Positions 1-8,875 of a stretch of DNA of 35,561 nt are shown here, piece after piece. The notes below the pieces were generated by a model. The model was not told the DNA's origin and did no database searches. It worked only from the letters and a program-made list of their open reading frames with translations. Made by a program: the position numbers and the translations under genes. Each line of letters starts with the position of its first letter. Position 1 is the first letter of the stretch. Origin of the DNA: Planctomycetota bacterium (lineage in GTDB: Bacteria; Planctomycetota; MHYJ01; JACQRL01; SBBU01); contig JACQRL010000429.1 in assembly GCA_016206485.1 (NCBI GenBank), positions 1-35,561 of the forward strand, written 5' to 3'.

Positions 1-2
1 AT

Positions 3-914
3 ATTAAGAAAAAAACAGATATAGATGAAATTGTTCTGCTCTCTACATGCAATCGGGTGGAATTATATGCGAATTACGAACATGATTTGAAGGAAATTTT
101 TGATGACTTTATAATGAAAAATCGGGCCCAAAATTCCAATAACTATACATACTCTTACTCTCAAAGGGAAGCCGTAGAGCATTTGTTTGGCGTATCGAGC
201 GGGCTTGACTCGGCAATCATAGGAGAACCTCAGATTACAAATCAGTTGATGAATGCGTATGATATAGCATACAGAAACGGCTGCACTTCCAAGTTTATGA
301 ATAAGCTGTTTCAGAAATCATTCAGGGTTACGAAGCTTGTCAGATCCAAGACATCAATAGGCGCAAGGAGTGTTTCTCTTGCCAAGATTGCGTTTAAGCT
401 GATATTGAGGGTGTTTCCGTCTATTAATGATCTGACAATTACCGTAATTGGTTCGGGTGAGATCGGACAGGATATGATCAGATATTTTCTGCTGCACCAT
501 CCAAAAACAATTAATCTTATTACGAGAAGAAATGACATTATTGAAGATAAAGTGACAGTTATGAGTCCGGAGGATAAAAACTATTTATTGAGAGGATCTG
601 ATATCATAGTAGCAGCCTCATATTTTGACGGCAGGTTTATAAGCCTGGAAGATCTCCGAATAAACAGGAAGAATTGTATGATGATATTTGATGTGTCGAT
701 GCCTAAGATAGTTGATCCTGCATGTTCTCAGCTTGAAGATATATATTTATACGATCTTGCCGATCTGCAGAAAATTGCCTCTGAAAATCTGGAAAAAAGA
801 AAGGAAGAGCTCAATTTTGCTTACAAAATAATATCTTCAGAAATTGATGGATTCATAATAGATATGAAAAAATCTGCCTGTAGAATGTGCCTGACACCAT
901 GTCATGATGTTTAA
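3..914 (+). CDS. hemA: Glutamyl-tRNA reductase HemA, 5' end outside the window, short C-terminus
   Basis: HemA makes glutamate-1-semialdehyde from glutamyl-tRNA, the first step of C5 tetrapyrrole synthesis. The ORF track starts at a GTG at 57, but that codon is the Val of the catalytic motif STCNRVELY. The frame stays open to base 3, so the gene begins upstream and the track start is false. The catalytic Cys is codon 48-50. The substrate-domain signature AIIGEPQI and the NADPH-binding segment (VIGSGEIGQD) are both present. After the spinal helix (FAYKIISSEIDGF) the protein stops within about 15 residues. Typical HemA is about 420 aa and continues into a dimerisation domain of roughly 80-100 residues, so that domain is missing. 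The tail instead reads CRMCLTPCHDV. The last 11 bases overlap the next gene. Identity is very secure; the effect of the short tail is unknown. Confidence 0.93.
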   Translation: MKKKTDIDEIVLLSTCNRVELYANYEHDLKEIFDDFIMKNRAQNSNNYTYSYSQREAVEHLFGVSSGLDSAIIGEPQITNQLMNAYDIAYRNGCTSKFMNKLFQKSFRVTKLVRSKTSIGARSVSLAKIAFKLILRVFPSINDLTITVIGSGEIGQDMIRYFLLHHPKTINLITRRNDIIEDKVTVMSPEDKNYLLRGSDIIVAASYFDGRFISLEDLRINRKNCMMIFDVSMPKIVDPACSQLEDIYLYDLADLQKIASENLEKRKEELNFAYKIISSEIDGFIIDMKKSACRMCLTPCHDV

Positions 915-3291
915 AAAAGTATCGGTAATATTTACTATAATCGCTTTTAGTTCCTGCGCAGCGCCAAATAGCGGGAATTCCGGCGGAGAAGAAAACGATA
1001 GATTACAGGTTGACCCGTTAGCGCTGTCAAATATACGTCAGCTGACTTTTGCAGGAAAAAGAACAGGGGAAGGATATTTCAACAATATGGGAACATTAAT
1101 GGTATTTCAGAGCGAAAGGGAAAAGGATAATCCTTTCTACCAAATTTATACTCTTGATCTTAACACAGGGGATTGTGAAAGGGTCTCGCCCGGATATGGT
1201 AAGACTACCTGCGGTTATTTTTATCCAGACACCAAAAGATTAATATTTGCTTCTACTCACCTTGATAAAAATGCTGTAAAAAAGCAAGAAGATGAAATGA
1301 AAGAACGCTCTTTGGTTGAAAAACGCAGATACAACTGGGACTTTGATGGGCAATACGATATATATGAAGCAGATATAAATGGCGGCTCTGTCAGGAATCT
1401 GACTAATATTCTTGGTTACGATGCAGAAGGATCAATTTCGCCTGACGGCAAACGGATAGTGTTCGCTTCCAACAGACATGCCTATAGCCGTGAATTATCC
1501 GATGACGACAATTCAAAGTTAAAGAACAATGCTGCAGCATTTGTGGACATTTACATTATGAGTTCGGATGGAACAAATGTACGACAGTTGACATATGAAG
1601 ATGGATATGATGGAGGCCCGTTCTTCAGCCCGGATGGCAAAAAAATAGTCTGGAGGCATTTTTCAGTAGATGGGCATAAAGCAGAGATCTTTGAGATGGA
1701 TATTAATGGAGGTTCAAAAAAACAGATAACAACTTTTGGAGTTATGTCCTGGGCTCCATACTATCACCCCTCAGGGGACTATATAGTTTTTTCTGCGAAT
1801 AAAGAAGGTTTTGGAAATTTTGAGCTTTATGTTGTCGATTCCGCCGGAATAAATGACCCTGTAAGGCTGACCTTCTCTGACGGGTTTGACGGACTGCCGG
1901 CATTTTCCCCTGATGGAAAGAGAATTAGCTGGACAAGCAACAGAAGATCAAATGAATCCCAAATCTTCATAGCTGACTGGAATGATTCCAAGATTCGCAT
2001 ACTTCTTAAACTTGAACAGAAGGTTTACGCTAAGCCTGAAGAAGAGCGAAAAGGTCCTGTCTTAACCCCAGAATTACGAGGTAATACAGGCGCGACCATA
2101 TCTGACATTTCTTCCGTCGATATTTATACGCACATAAGCAAACTTGCCTCCCCTGAAATGGAAGGGCGCTATACGGGGAGTGATGGAGAGAAGAAGGCAC
2201 GAAATTATGTCGTATCGGTTTTTGAATCTATAGGGCTCGAACCGTCTGGTGACGGGAATTCATATCTTCAAAAATTCGAATTTACTGACAGGGAATCGAA
2301 CACGAAAGTTGAATCTTTCAATATTGTTGCGGCTCTTCGATCCACTTCATCTGAAACAAAGTCATGTGTTGTTATAGGAGCGCATCTGGATCACCTGGGT
2401 GTTGGAAAAAGAGAGGGCTCTCTTGCGTTAAATATTGAAGGTGAGGTAGTTCATTATGGAGCTGATGATAATGCCTCCGGTGTATCCGCAGTCCTGGAAA
2501 TTGCGCAGTCGCTTGCAGACATGAAATCAAAGGGGCTGTTTTCAGGTGTTCACGATATACTTTTTTGCATCTGGTCCGGAGAAGAAATCGGATTGCTTGG
2601 GTCGGGACATTTCATGCGATCTCATGGCAATCGCCAGATAATCGCGTACTTAAATCTTGATATGGTAGGCCGTTTTACGGAGTCATTATTTGTTCAGGGG
2701 GTCGGTTCAAGTTCAGTGTGGCCGCGTTTGATTGAAGAAAACAGCATACTTTCAGGACTGCCTGTGGTTGTACAAAAAGACTGCTACCTTCCGACAGATA
2801 CAACTTCTTTTTATCTAAACGGAATCCCGATACTAAACTTTTTTACAGGCGCGCATTCTGATTATCACACCAACACTGATACCGCGGATAAAATAAATTA
2901 CGACGCTGAAGAAAAGATATCACGATTTGCGCTCAGACTTTTGAGCGATATCTCACAGGAAAAAACAGTTCCTGATTACATAGAAACACAGCCTCCAAAG
3001 AGATCTCTTTCACATGGCAAATCTAGAATTTACTTGGGAACTATTCCTGATTACTCTCAGGAAGTTGAAGGAGTAGTGTTTGCAGGCGTGGTTAAAGGGG
3101 GGCCTGCGGAGAACGCAGGAATAACAAAAGGTGATCGAATTATCGAGTTAGATAATAAACAGATAAAAAACATATACGATTATACCGATGCCATACGCAG
3201 TCTCAAAGCTGACTGCCCTGTTAAAGCAGTAGTTATTCGAAATGGAAAACGTGTGGAATTAACTGTAACCCCCAGGCTTAAAAATGAGTGA
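904..3291 (+). CDS. Lipoprotein with TolB-like propeller, M28 aminopeptidase and PDZ domain
   Basis: This is a 795-aa exported protein. The N-terminus is a lipoprotein signal peptide with Cys18 (AFSSC). Residues about 45-375 carry repeated PD40/TolB-type blades (SPDGKRI, FSPDGKKI, YHPSGDYI, FSPDGKRI). Residues about 400-680 form an M28 Zn-peptidase with its metal ligands in order: GAHLDH, GADDNASG, WSGEEIG, LDMVGR and HSDYHTNTD. Residues about 718-792 form a PDZ domain (KGGPAENAGITKGD). The family hydrolyses N-terminal residues from peptides, and PDZ or propeller parts usually bind protein partners. The gene overlaps hemA by 11 bases and the next gene by 8, so it is co-translated with heme-synthesis enzymes. 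A periplasmic or outer-membrane location is inferred. Its link to heme or cytochrome biogenesis is only contextual. ATG904 and ATG907 are both possible starts. Confidence 0.88.
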   Translation: MMFKKVSVIFTIIAFSSCAAPNSGNSGGEENDRLQVDPLALSNIRQLTFAGKRTGEGYFNNMGTLMVFQSEREKDNPFYQIYTLDLNTGDCERVSPGYGKTTCGYFYPDTKRLIFASTHLDKNAVKKQEDEMKERSLVEKRRYNWDFDGQYDIYEADINGGSVRNLTNILGYDAEGSISPDGKRIVFASNRHAYSRELSDDDNSKLKNNAAAFVDIYIMSSDGTNVRQLTYEDGYDGGPFFSPDGKKIVWRHFSVDGHKAEIFEMDINGGSKKQITTFGVMSWAPYYHPSGDYIVFSANKEGFGNFELYVVDSAGINDPVRLTFSDGFDGLPAFSPDGKRISWTSNRRSNESQIFIADWNDSKIRILLKLEQKVYAKPEEERKGPVLTPELRGNTGATISDISSVDIYTHISKLASPEMEGRYTGSDGEKKARNYVVSVFESIGLEPSGDGNSYLQKFEFTDRESNTKVESFNIVAALRSTSSETKSCVVIGAHLDHLGVGKREGSLALNIEGEVVHYGADDNASGVSAVLEIAQSLADMKSKGLFSGVHDILFCIWSGEEIGLLGSGHFMRSHGNRQIIAYLNLDMVGRFTESLFVQGVGSSSVWPRLIEENSILSGLPVVVQKDCYLPTDTTSFYLNGIPILNFFTGAHSDYHTNTDTADKINYDAEEKISRFALRLLSDISQEKTVPDYIETQPPKRSLSHGKSRIYLGTIPDYSQEVEGVVFAGVVKGGPAENAGITKGDRIIELDNKQIKNIYDYTDAIRSLKADCPVKAVVIRNGKRVELTVTPRLKNE

Positions 3292-4738
3292 ACTGGAAGA
3301 TAGCAAAAAGAAGATTGTTGTAGTAGGAGGAGGAATTTCCGGTCTTTCAGCCGCGTACTTCTTGGGAGAAGCGTTCAGGCACGATCCAAAGTTTGAGATA
3401 AAGCTGTTTGAAGGGGATAGTTCAACGGGAGGTGTTATACGGACAACAAAGAAAGAAGGATTTTTACTTGAACATGGCCCTGACAGCATAGTTTCGATAA
3501 AACCTTGGGCAGTAGAATTATGCAGAAAGTTGGGGATTGAAAGTGAACTGATAGATACCATGGCTGAAAACAGACACAGTTACATAGTTTATAAAGGGAA
3601 TCTGACTCCCATTCCAAATGGAATGTATATGCTCGCACCGACATCTTTAAAATCATTAGCGTTCTCCCCGATTTTTTCGCTAAAAGGGAGATTGAGAATG
3701 GCATTGGAACCATTGATTTCACGTAGGGCTAATACTGAAGATGAGTCGCTGGCTTCATTTGTTGTAAGACGCCTGGGACGGGAGGCATTGGAAAGACTTG
3801 CCCAACCTATGGCAGCGGGGGTATATATGTGTGATCCATGGAAGCTGAGTCTCAAAGCAACTTTTCCTCAGTTTCTTCAGATGGAACAGGAACATGGCAG
3901 CATAATAAAAGCGCTCGGTAAAATGTTCAACGGAAATAGTGTAAGGGGGCCTCGATACAGTTTGTTCAAATCTTTTAGAGGGGGAATCGAATACTTAACC
4001 AAAACTCTTACGGATAAAATTACGCAGCAAAACTGCGTGCTGAACAAAACAGCAACCCGGTTGGATTACAATAGTAATAGCAAAAAGTGGAACCTGACAT
4101 TTAACGATAAGAGCATTTATGAATCGGATGCTGTTTGTCTTGCTGTTCCCGCCTGGAAGGCTGCAGAATTGCTTAGGAGCATTAATGCGCGCCTTGCCAG
4201 TGAACTTGAAACGATCAGGTATTCATCGGCAGTTGTGGTGAACATGGCGTTTAAATCAGAAGATATAGATCACCGACTTGATGCGATGGGAATGGTTATT
4301 CCTAAGATAGAGAAGCGATCAATGGTTGCATGCACATTTTGCACGAGTAAGTTTGAAGGAAGGGCTCCAGATAAGAAAGTGCTGTTAAGGGCTTTTCTGG
4401 GAGGAGATTTTAATCCGGACGCGTTCGAAAAGAAAGATACTGAGCTTGTTCAGGAAGTGCTTACAGATCTTAAGAAGTTGTTAAAAATTAAGGGCTCACC
4501 GATTTTCTATGATGTTACAAGACATAGCAAGGTCATGCCGTGTTATGAAATAGGGCATCTGGAAAAAGTAGAACGTATAAAAAATTTGCAGTGCAGAATC
4601 GCAGGATTATATCTTACAGGGAATGCTTATGAAGGGGTGGGGATTCCGGATTGCATTCACACCTCACAGAAAACATCTGAATCAATTATTTCTAGCCTGA
4701 CAGATATTCAGTATCAGTCTTTGAAATCGTTTTCGTGA
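3284..4738 (+). CDS. hemY: Protoporphyrinogen oxidase (HemY/PPOX type)
   Basis: This is a 484-aa flavoprotein of the amine-oxidase/PPOX family. The FAD dinucleotide-binding motif VVVGGGISGLSAAY is near residue 10, followed by a GGVIRT segment and the substrate-side LEHGPDSI. The C-terminal FAD-binding signature GNAYEGVGIPDCI lies near residue 445, as in HemG/HemY oxidases. The enzyme removes six electrons from protoporphyrinogen IX to give protoporphyrin IX. The start overlaps the peptidase gene by 8 bases, placing it in the hemA operon. The 3' end overlaps the convergent NapC-type cytochrome gene by 25 bases. The HemY class normally uses O2. In an apparently anaerobic host a different electron acceptor or a coproporphyrinogen substrate is possible, and sequence alone does not settle this. 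Confidence 0.9.
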   Translation: MSELEDSKKKIVVVGGGISGLSAAYFLGEAFRHDPKFEIKLFEGDSSTGGVIRTTKKEGFLLEHGPDSIVSIKPWAVELCRKLGIESELIDTMAENRHSYIVYKGNLTPIPNGMYMLAPTSLKSLAFSPIFSLKGRLRMALEPLISRRANTEDESLASFVVRRLGREALERLAQPMAAGVYMCDPWKLSLKATFPQFLQMEQEHGSIIKALGKMFNGNSVRGPRYSLFKSFRGGIEYLTKTLTDKITQQNCVLNKTATRLDYNSNSKKWNLTFNDKSIYESDAVCLAVPAWKAAELLRSINARLASELETIRYSSAVVVNMAFKSEDIDHRLDAMGMVIPKIEKRSMVACTFCTSKFEGRAPDKKVLLRAFLGGDFNPDAFEKKDTELVQEVLTDLKKLLKIKGSPIFYDVTRHSKVMPCYEIGHLEKVERIKNLQCRIAGLYLTGNAYEGVGIPDCIHTSQKTSESIISSLTDIQYQSLKSFS

Positions 4739-6330
4739 CACTTTGAACATGCTTTGAGATCTTTGATGAGGGCTTCCTTGTGCCTGCCGAATTTATGACA
4801 AAAGCTGCAATTCAGATCAAGCTCTGCATGATCTTTATGTGACATCTCTTTACCTTTGAATTTAACTTTATCCGGCGGCATTTGCACTTCCAGATGGCTA
4901 TGGCAAATACCGCAATTGTATTCAAGGAACCCTTCAGGTTTTTGAAGTTTCATCTCCTCATCATTTAGATCGGGTATACCTTCGAGATTTTTATCGCAGA
5001 CTTTTAAAAGCTGTATGGCATAAAAAGGATTATGGATACCTTTAACGGTTTTGACATAATCCAGATTAAACTCACATTCTTTTATGAGTTTCCTGGTAGT
5101 TTGATCTGTCTGTATATCTTGAAGCGATGCGGAGGTCTTGGTCTTTACTTGTATATATTCGATCATTTTTGTAAGTTCGCTGTTAAAAGAGCTGACAAAT
5201 TTGGTATATTTTTCCCTGTGACACGATGTGCAAACAAGCGCACTTGAAGTAAATGTCTGGCCTTTAATGGCTATGTGAGTTTCATCATTGAGCTTGCGGT
5301 CTGTATGACATCCCGAACAGCTTATCCCAAAGGTATGCATGGGATCTGGCTCTCCTGTTACTCCCTTACCGCCAATCCCTGCATAAAATAAACTTTGAGA
5401 AAAATGTGTTTTGATGTGGCAGGAGCTGCACATCTCATGCTGGGTTTTTGCTAATTCTGTATTGAATTTGTGCGCTATCTCATTATGACATCTTCCGCAA
5501 TCAACCTTATGAGCAGTGACGTGGTTAATATGTATAAACTCAGTGTCGTTGAATTTGTCTATTTTTTCTGGTTGGTTGTGGCAATTATAACACTTATCTT
5601 TAGTCGCATTTCCGCTACCTGATTTCACATCCACATGGCAGCGCATGCACTCGATATCATTCTTAAGAAAATCATTATGTATGATAGTATATTGCCCCTT
5701 TATAATTGAGGTATCAGGAGTGTCGTGACATATACTGCAGCTTCCTGTAGAAGTTTTTTCTGCTTCTCTTTTGAAGTGACATAAGAAGCAGGCAGAAACT
5801 GTTACGTTGATATGCGAACTTATAATTGTTTGCGAATGACAGCTTGTGCAGGAAAGTTTTATTCCGTGCCGCATCTGGCTAAGATGTGTGTCGTGATTAA
5901 ATAACATGTTATACCTGCTGGATTTAATCTTTCCTGAGAGGGATTTCTCACTGTGACAACCGGAACGCAGACATGACACATCACTTATTTTAGCATAGAT
6001 TTTTGACCCATAAGTACCTGTGAGTACAGTAGCAATTTGTTTGATGGCGAGCCACTTGCCTTTGAATGTGTTTATTAACCCGGGTTCAAGATGACAGTCA
6101 ACACATGGAATAGCTTTATGCGACGACTTTTTCCAGGATTTATAGTAAGGCTCCATTACATGGCAGCTCTTGCAAAACTTTGGATTGCTGGAATACTTAA
6201 ACATTGCGACCGCAATTACTGCAAGTATTACAAAAATAATAATAGTAAGCAGCATTAATTTGTATTTTGATCTGTAGATCCATCGGATTAATCTCTTAAA
6301 AAGCCTTACTAAGTTTTCAGAGAATTTCAT
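4714..6330 (-). CDS. NapC/NirT-type membrane-anchored cytochrome c with 14 CXXCH and one CX4CH
   Basis: This is a 538-aa protein. A single N-terminal membrane anchor (about residues 25-45) is followed at once by a NapC/NirT-like heme pair (FCKSCHVMEPYY, then CVDCH), the arrangement seen in quinol-oxidising CymA/NrfH proteins. Beyond the usual length of that family (about 170-200 aa), the chain continues with 12 more CXXCH motifs and one CLRSGCH (CX4CH), giving 14 certain and 15 possible hemes. It is the last gene of the b/Rieske operon, 57 bases after the nonaheme cytochrome gene, and converges on hemY with a 25-base overlap. It probably passes electrons from the quinol pool or bc complex into the periplasm as a long heme wire. 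No clear Shine-Dalgarno sequence precedes the ATG. Exact partners are unknown. Confidence 0.88.
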   Translation of the reverse strand: MKFSENLVRLFKRLIRWIYRSKYKLMLLTIIIFVILAVIAVAMFKYSSNPKFCKSCHVMEPYYKSWKKSSHKAIPCVDCHLEPGLINTFKGKWLAIKQIATVLTGTYGSKIYAKISDVSCLRSGCHSEKSLSGKIKSSRYNMLFNHDTHLSQMRHGIKLSCTSCHSQTIISSHINVTVSACFLCHFKREAEKTSTGSCSICHDTPDTSIIKGQYTIIHNDFLKNDIECMRCHVDVKSGSGNATKDKCYNCHNQPEKIDKFNDTEFIHINHVTAHKVDCGRCHNEIAHKFNTELAKTQHEMCSSCHIKTHFSQSLFYAGIGGKGVTGEPDPMHTFGISCSGCHTDRKLNDETHIAIKGQTFTSSALVCTSCHREKYTKFVSSFNSELTKMIEYIQVKTKTSASLQDIQTDQTTRKLIKECEFNLDYVKTVKGIHNPFYAIQLLKVCDKNLEGIPDLNDEEMKLQKPEGFLEYNCGICHSHLEVQMPPDKVKFKGKEMSHKDHAELDLNCSFCHKFGRHKEALIKDLKACSKCHENDFKD

Positions 6331-6387
6331 TTGCTGTTGTTTAACTTAAGGGAGATTTAGCAAAGCGGCTGATCATATGCTGTTTGT

Positions 6388-7665
6388 TTACAGCTCCTTA
6401 CTATTTTTTCTATTTTTGATCAACCGTAGGAGTAGATACGATATAAAAAAGCTGAGTAGAATTAGTAATCCAACAGCGATTGAACCTCCTATAATAATCC
6501 AACTAAATCCATCCTCTTCTTTTTCTTTCGACTTTTCTATATAAAATAGCGTGCTTTTATATGAACTTTCCAGTTCCTTAAAAACATCAGCAGTTTTTTC
6601 CTCTGACAATGAGTGCATGATTGCCCTTAGTTTACTGAACTGTAACTTTGCCTTATCGTATTCAGCTTTAACAATGTATTTGACTTCATTTTGTAAAACA
6701 GTGGTTGTAAGCCCTTCAAAATTATTGAGCACTTTTTTGCCATCCTGAAGCACTTTGCTGAATGTTGTTGCCACTTTATAACTGTTTTCATCTTGATTAC
6801 TGTGGCAATTATTGCACCCGCCTTTTTGTTCACTTATGAACAGACCCTCTACCGGAATGCTATTTTTATGATTACCGTGGCAGGTTATACATAATGGGCC
6901 TGAATTTTCATGATTCCCGTGAGCACTTTGCAGATAATATTTTTGTTCAACAAAGTGACATGTTCCGCATATATAGTGTATTTTTGTAACTTCAGGTGGC
7001 ATTGCGCCGTGGTTTCCGTGGCAGTCGTAACAGGTTGGAACGAGGTTAGGATCGCCATGTCTTTTCCCATACAATATCTGTCCATGCACACCATCGATGT
7101 ATTCAGCTACCTGATCAGCGGGGATATTGTATAAAGACATCAATTTTGTATCTGCGTGGCATTTAGAACAGGTTTTTGGGATGTTTTTTCTGTTTGTGGG
7201 TGATTGCGGGTCTTTTTTGCGAATGATCAGATGGCTGCCATGACAGGTTGCGCATGTCGGGACATTTTTATCGCTTTTTTTCAGCAACTTCCCATGTTGG
7301 CTCGTGAAATACTCATTGGCAATATTTGCATTGAGCCTGTAAACCTTCATCTTTTCAATATCAGAATGGCAATCTGAACATGCTTTCAACGAATCCAGCG
7401 GTTCTAATTTACCTTTGAATTGATGTTCTTTGGAATGAGCAGCCTCTTTACTTGTGGCCGTTGGATTCCCCCCATGACAGCTGCTACAACTGAGCGCGGC
7501 TACAGCATGTATGCTGTTGCCATATTCTTTTGATACTTTTGGTGTAGTAATCTGGTGGCATTTGAGGCATTCATCCCCTGAAGCGCGGATATTTCCTGAG
7601 AAATTTGCCAGAATTAATGAAGAGAATCCGCACAAGAAAAGGACTTTACAGGTTGTCCTGATCAT
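6388..7665 (-). CDS. Membrane-anchored nonaheme cytochrome c (second paralog of the bc operon)
   Basis: The ORF track opens at 7803, but the first 46 residues read through the cytochrome b gene and are basic and unstructured. The internal ATG at 7665 begins MIRTTCKVLFLC, a proper signal peptide, 13 bases after the cytochrome b stop, so I take that start (425 aa). Nine CXXCH motifs follow (CLKCH, CSSCH, CSDCH, CATCH, CSKCH, CYDCH, CGTCH, CITCH, CNNCH), many as CHG or CHGNH. A helical linker and one C-terminal membrane helix (WIIIGGSIAVGLLIL) end in a short basic tail, so the hemes face the periplasm. It resembles the nonaheme gene at 9467-10708 in length, heme order and C-terminal anchor. The likely role is electron carrier or subunit of the adjacent b/Rieske complex. 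Confidence 0.87.
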   Translation of the reverse strand: MIRTTCKVLFLCGFSSLILANFSGNIRASGDECLKCHQITTPKVSKEYGNSIHAVAALSCSSCHGGNPTATSKEAAHSKEHQFKGKLEPLDSLKACSDCHSDIEKMKVYRLNANIANEYFTSQHGKLLKKSDKNVPTCATCHGSHLIIRKKDPQSPTNRKNIPKTCSKCHADTKLMSLYNIPADQVAEYIDGVHGQILYGKRHGDPNLVPTCYDCHGNHGAMPPEVTKIHYICGTCHFVEQKYYLQSAHGNHENSGPLCITCHGNHKNSIPVEGLFISEQKGGCNNCHSNQDENSYKVATTFSKVLQDGKKVLNNFEGLTTTVLQNEVKYIVKAEYDKAKLQFSKLRAIMHSLSEEKTADVFKELESSYKSTLFYIEKSKEKEEDGFSWIIIGGSIAVGLLILLSFFISYLLLRLIKNRKNSKEL

Positions 7666-7678
7666 TTGATAAGCTATC

Positions 7679-8875
7679 TTATTTTTTCTCTGTATTTTCT
7701 TCTTTTGTTTTTTCAGAGTCATGTATGCCATGCTTTTCTGAATCTGATTGGATAATGGCATTTCTTGGTACTCCATAGATGTCGAAGTGGACTTTCTTAC
7801 CAAAGAATGTGAATGTGTTTTCTGAAAGATATCCTACCATACCGAAGAAGAGAGCGATCACCAGCGCTATAATGCCTAAAGTAATACTGACTGGTCTTTG
7901 CTTAGGGTGTCTGAAAGGTGATCTGTCTATGAACGGCCATATAAAGAGAAGTATCATTGGAATGAAGGAAACGAATATTCCAAGTAATTTTGGGAAATAT
8001 TTCAGGAGCTGATAAGTCGGAAGAAAATACCATTCAGGTTTAATCCCCTCCGGGGTACTAAAGTAATCGGCTTTTTCTCCAAGTTCAACAGGAAGCATCA
8101 GCACAATCGCAACCATAATTGCAAAGAAAATCGGAAAAATAACAGATTCCTTTGCGAGATGCTCCGGATAAAAACGTATTGCATTGTTGTCGTCTAACTT
8201 GGGTTCAGATCCGACAGGTTCAAGCGGAGACAATCCTTGTGTTCTAAGAAGTATTATGTGCATTACTACTAGTCCGACCAGTACCCATGGGAGGACGACA
8301 ACGTGTACGACGTAAAATCTTGAAAGAGTTTCACCGCTGACGGCCTCCCCGCCTCTCAGAAGAATTTTCAAACCTTCACCAAGGAAAGGAATAGCGCCTG
8401 TGATTTCGGTTCCAACCACTGTTGCCCAGTAGGAAAGCTGATTCCAAGGTAAAAGGTATCCTGTGAACCCAAATGTCAGGACAGTACCAAAAAGTAATAC
8501 TCCAAGCACCCAGGTAAGTTCACGAGGTTTTTTGTAGGCTCCCATTACATATGTCCTGAGCATATGGACTATGAGCGCAACGATCATAATATTTGCGCCC
8601 CATGCATGAAGCCCTCGTATGAACCATCCGAAATTTGCTTTGGTTGTTATATACTTTACACTTTCGAATGCGGTCTCAGGAGTTGGTCTATAATAGACCA
8701 TAAGCAATATTCCAGTAATAATCTGATTGAGGGTCAGAAATATCAGAAGACTGCCGAAGGTATGCCACCATGAGGTGTGTGGGGGAAGAAGCTTCCCTGC
8801 CTGTTTTTTTGCGAAAGACTTTACCTGATCCATCGGATACCTTTCTGATAGCCAGGTTGAAATTTTTTGTTTCAA
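7679..8875 (-). CDS. Cytochrome b of a bc/b6f-like complex, b6 and subunit IV fused
   Basis: This 398-aa integral membrane protein oxidises quinol and passes electrons through two b hemes. The four heme ligands are visible: H at GLHAWGAN and H at LIVHMLRTY on one helix, then HVVVLPW and VVMHIILL on another. The second pair is 15 positions apart, the b6f-type spacing rather than the 14 of bc1. The Qo-site motif PEWYF follows near residue 275, so the subunit-IV part is fused on, for about eight helices in all. The start is a TTG overlapping the Rieske stop (TTGA). The N-terminal W..ER and PPH segments match the family, supporting this start. ATG8833, with an AAAGG in front, is an alternative. 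The C-terminal tail of about 20 residues is highly charged and unusual. Confidence 0.92.
   Translation of the reverse strand: MKQKISTWLSERYPMDQVKSFAKKQAGKLLPPHTSWWHTFGSLLIFLTLNQIITGILLMVYYRPTPETAFESVKYITTKANFGWFIRGLHAWGANIMIVALIVHMLRTYVMGAYKKPRELTWVLGVLLFGTVLTFGFTGYLLPWNQLSYWATVVGTEITGAIPFLGEGLKILLRGGEAVSGETLSRFYVVHVVVLPWVLVGLVVMHIILLRTQGLSPLEPVGSEPKLDDNNAIRFYPEHLAKESVIFPIFFAIMVAIVLMLPVELGEKADYFSTPEGIKPEWYFLPTYQLLKYFPKLLGIFVSFIPMILLFIWPFIDRSPFRHPKQRPVSITLGIIALVIALFFGMVGYLSENTFTFFGKKVHFDIYGVPRNAIIQSDSEKHGIHDSEKTKEENTEKK

Noticed and set aside
57-914. HemA starting at the GTG at 57 as the ORF track gives it
   Set aside because: That codon is the Val inside the catalytic STCNRVELY motif, and the frame is open to the window edge, so the true start is upstream.
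3259-3561. 100-aa minus-strand ORF over the start of hemY
   Set aside because: Antisense to the FAD-binding region of hemY, with low-complexity Ser-rich composition and no ribosome-binding site.
7666-7803. N-terminal 46-residue extension of the nonaheme cytochrome
   Set aside because: It reads inside the cytochrome b gene, is Lys-rich and would bury the signal peptide; ATG7665 fits better.
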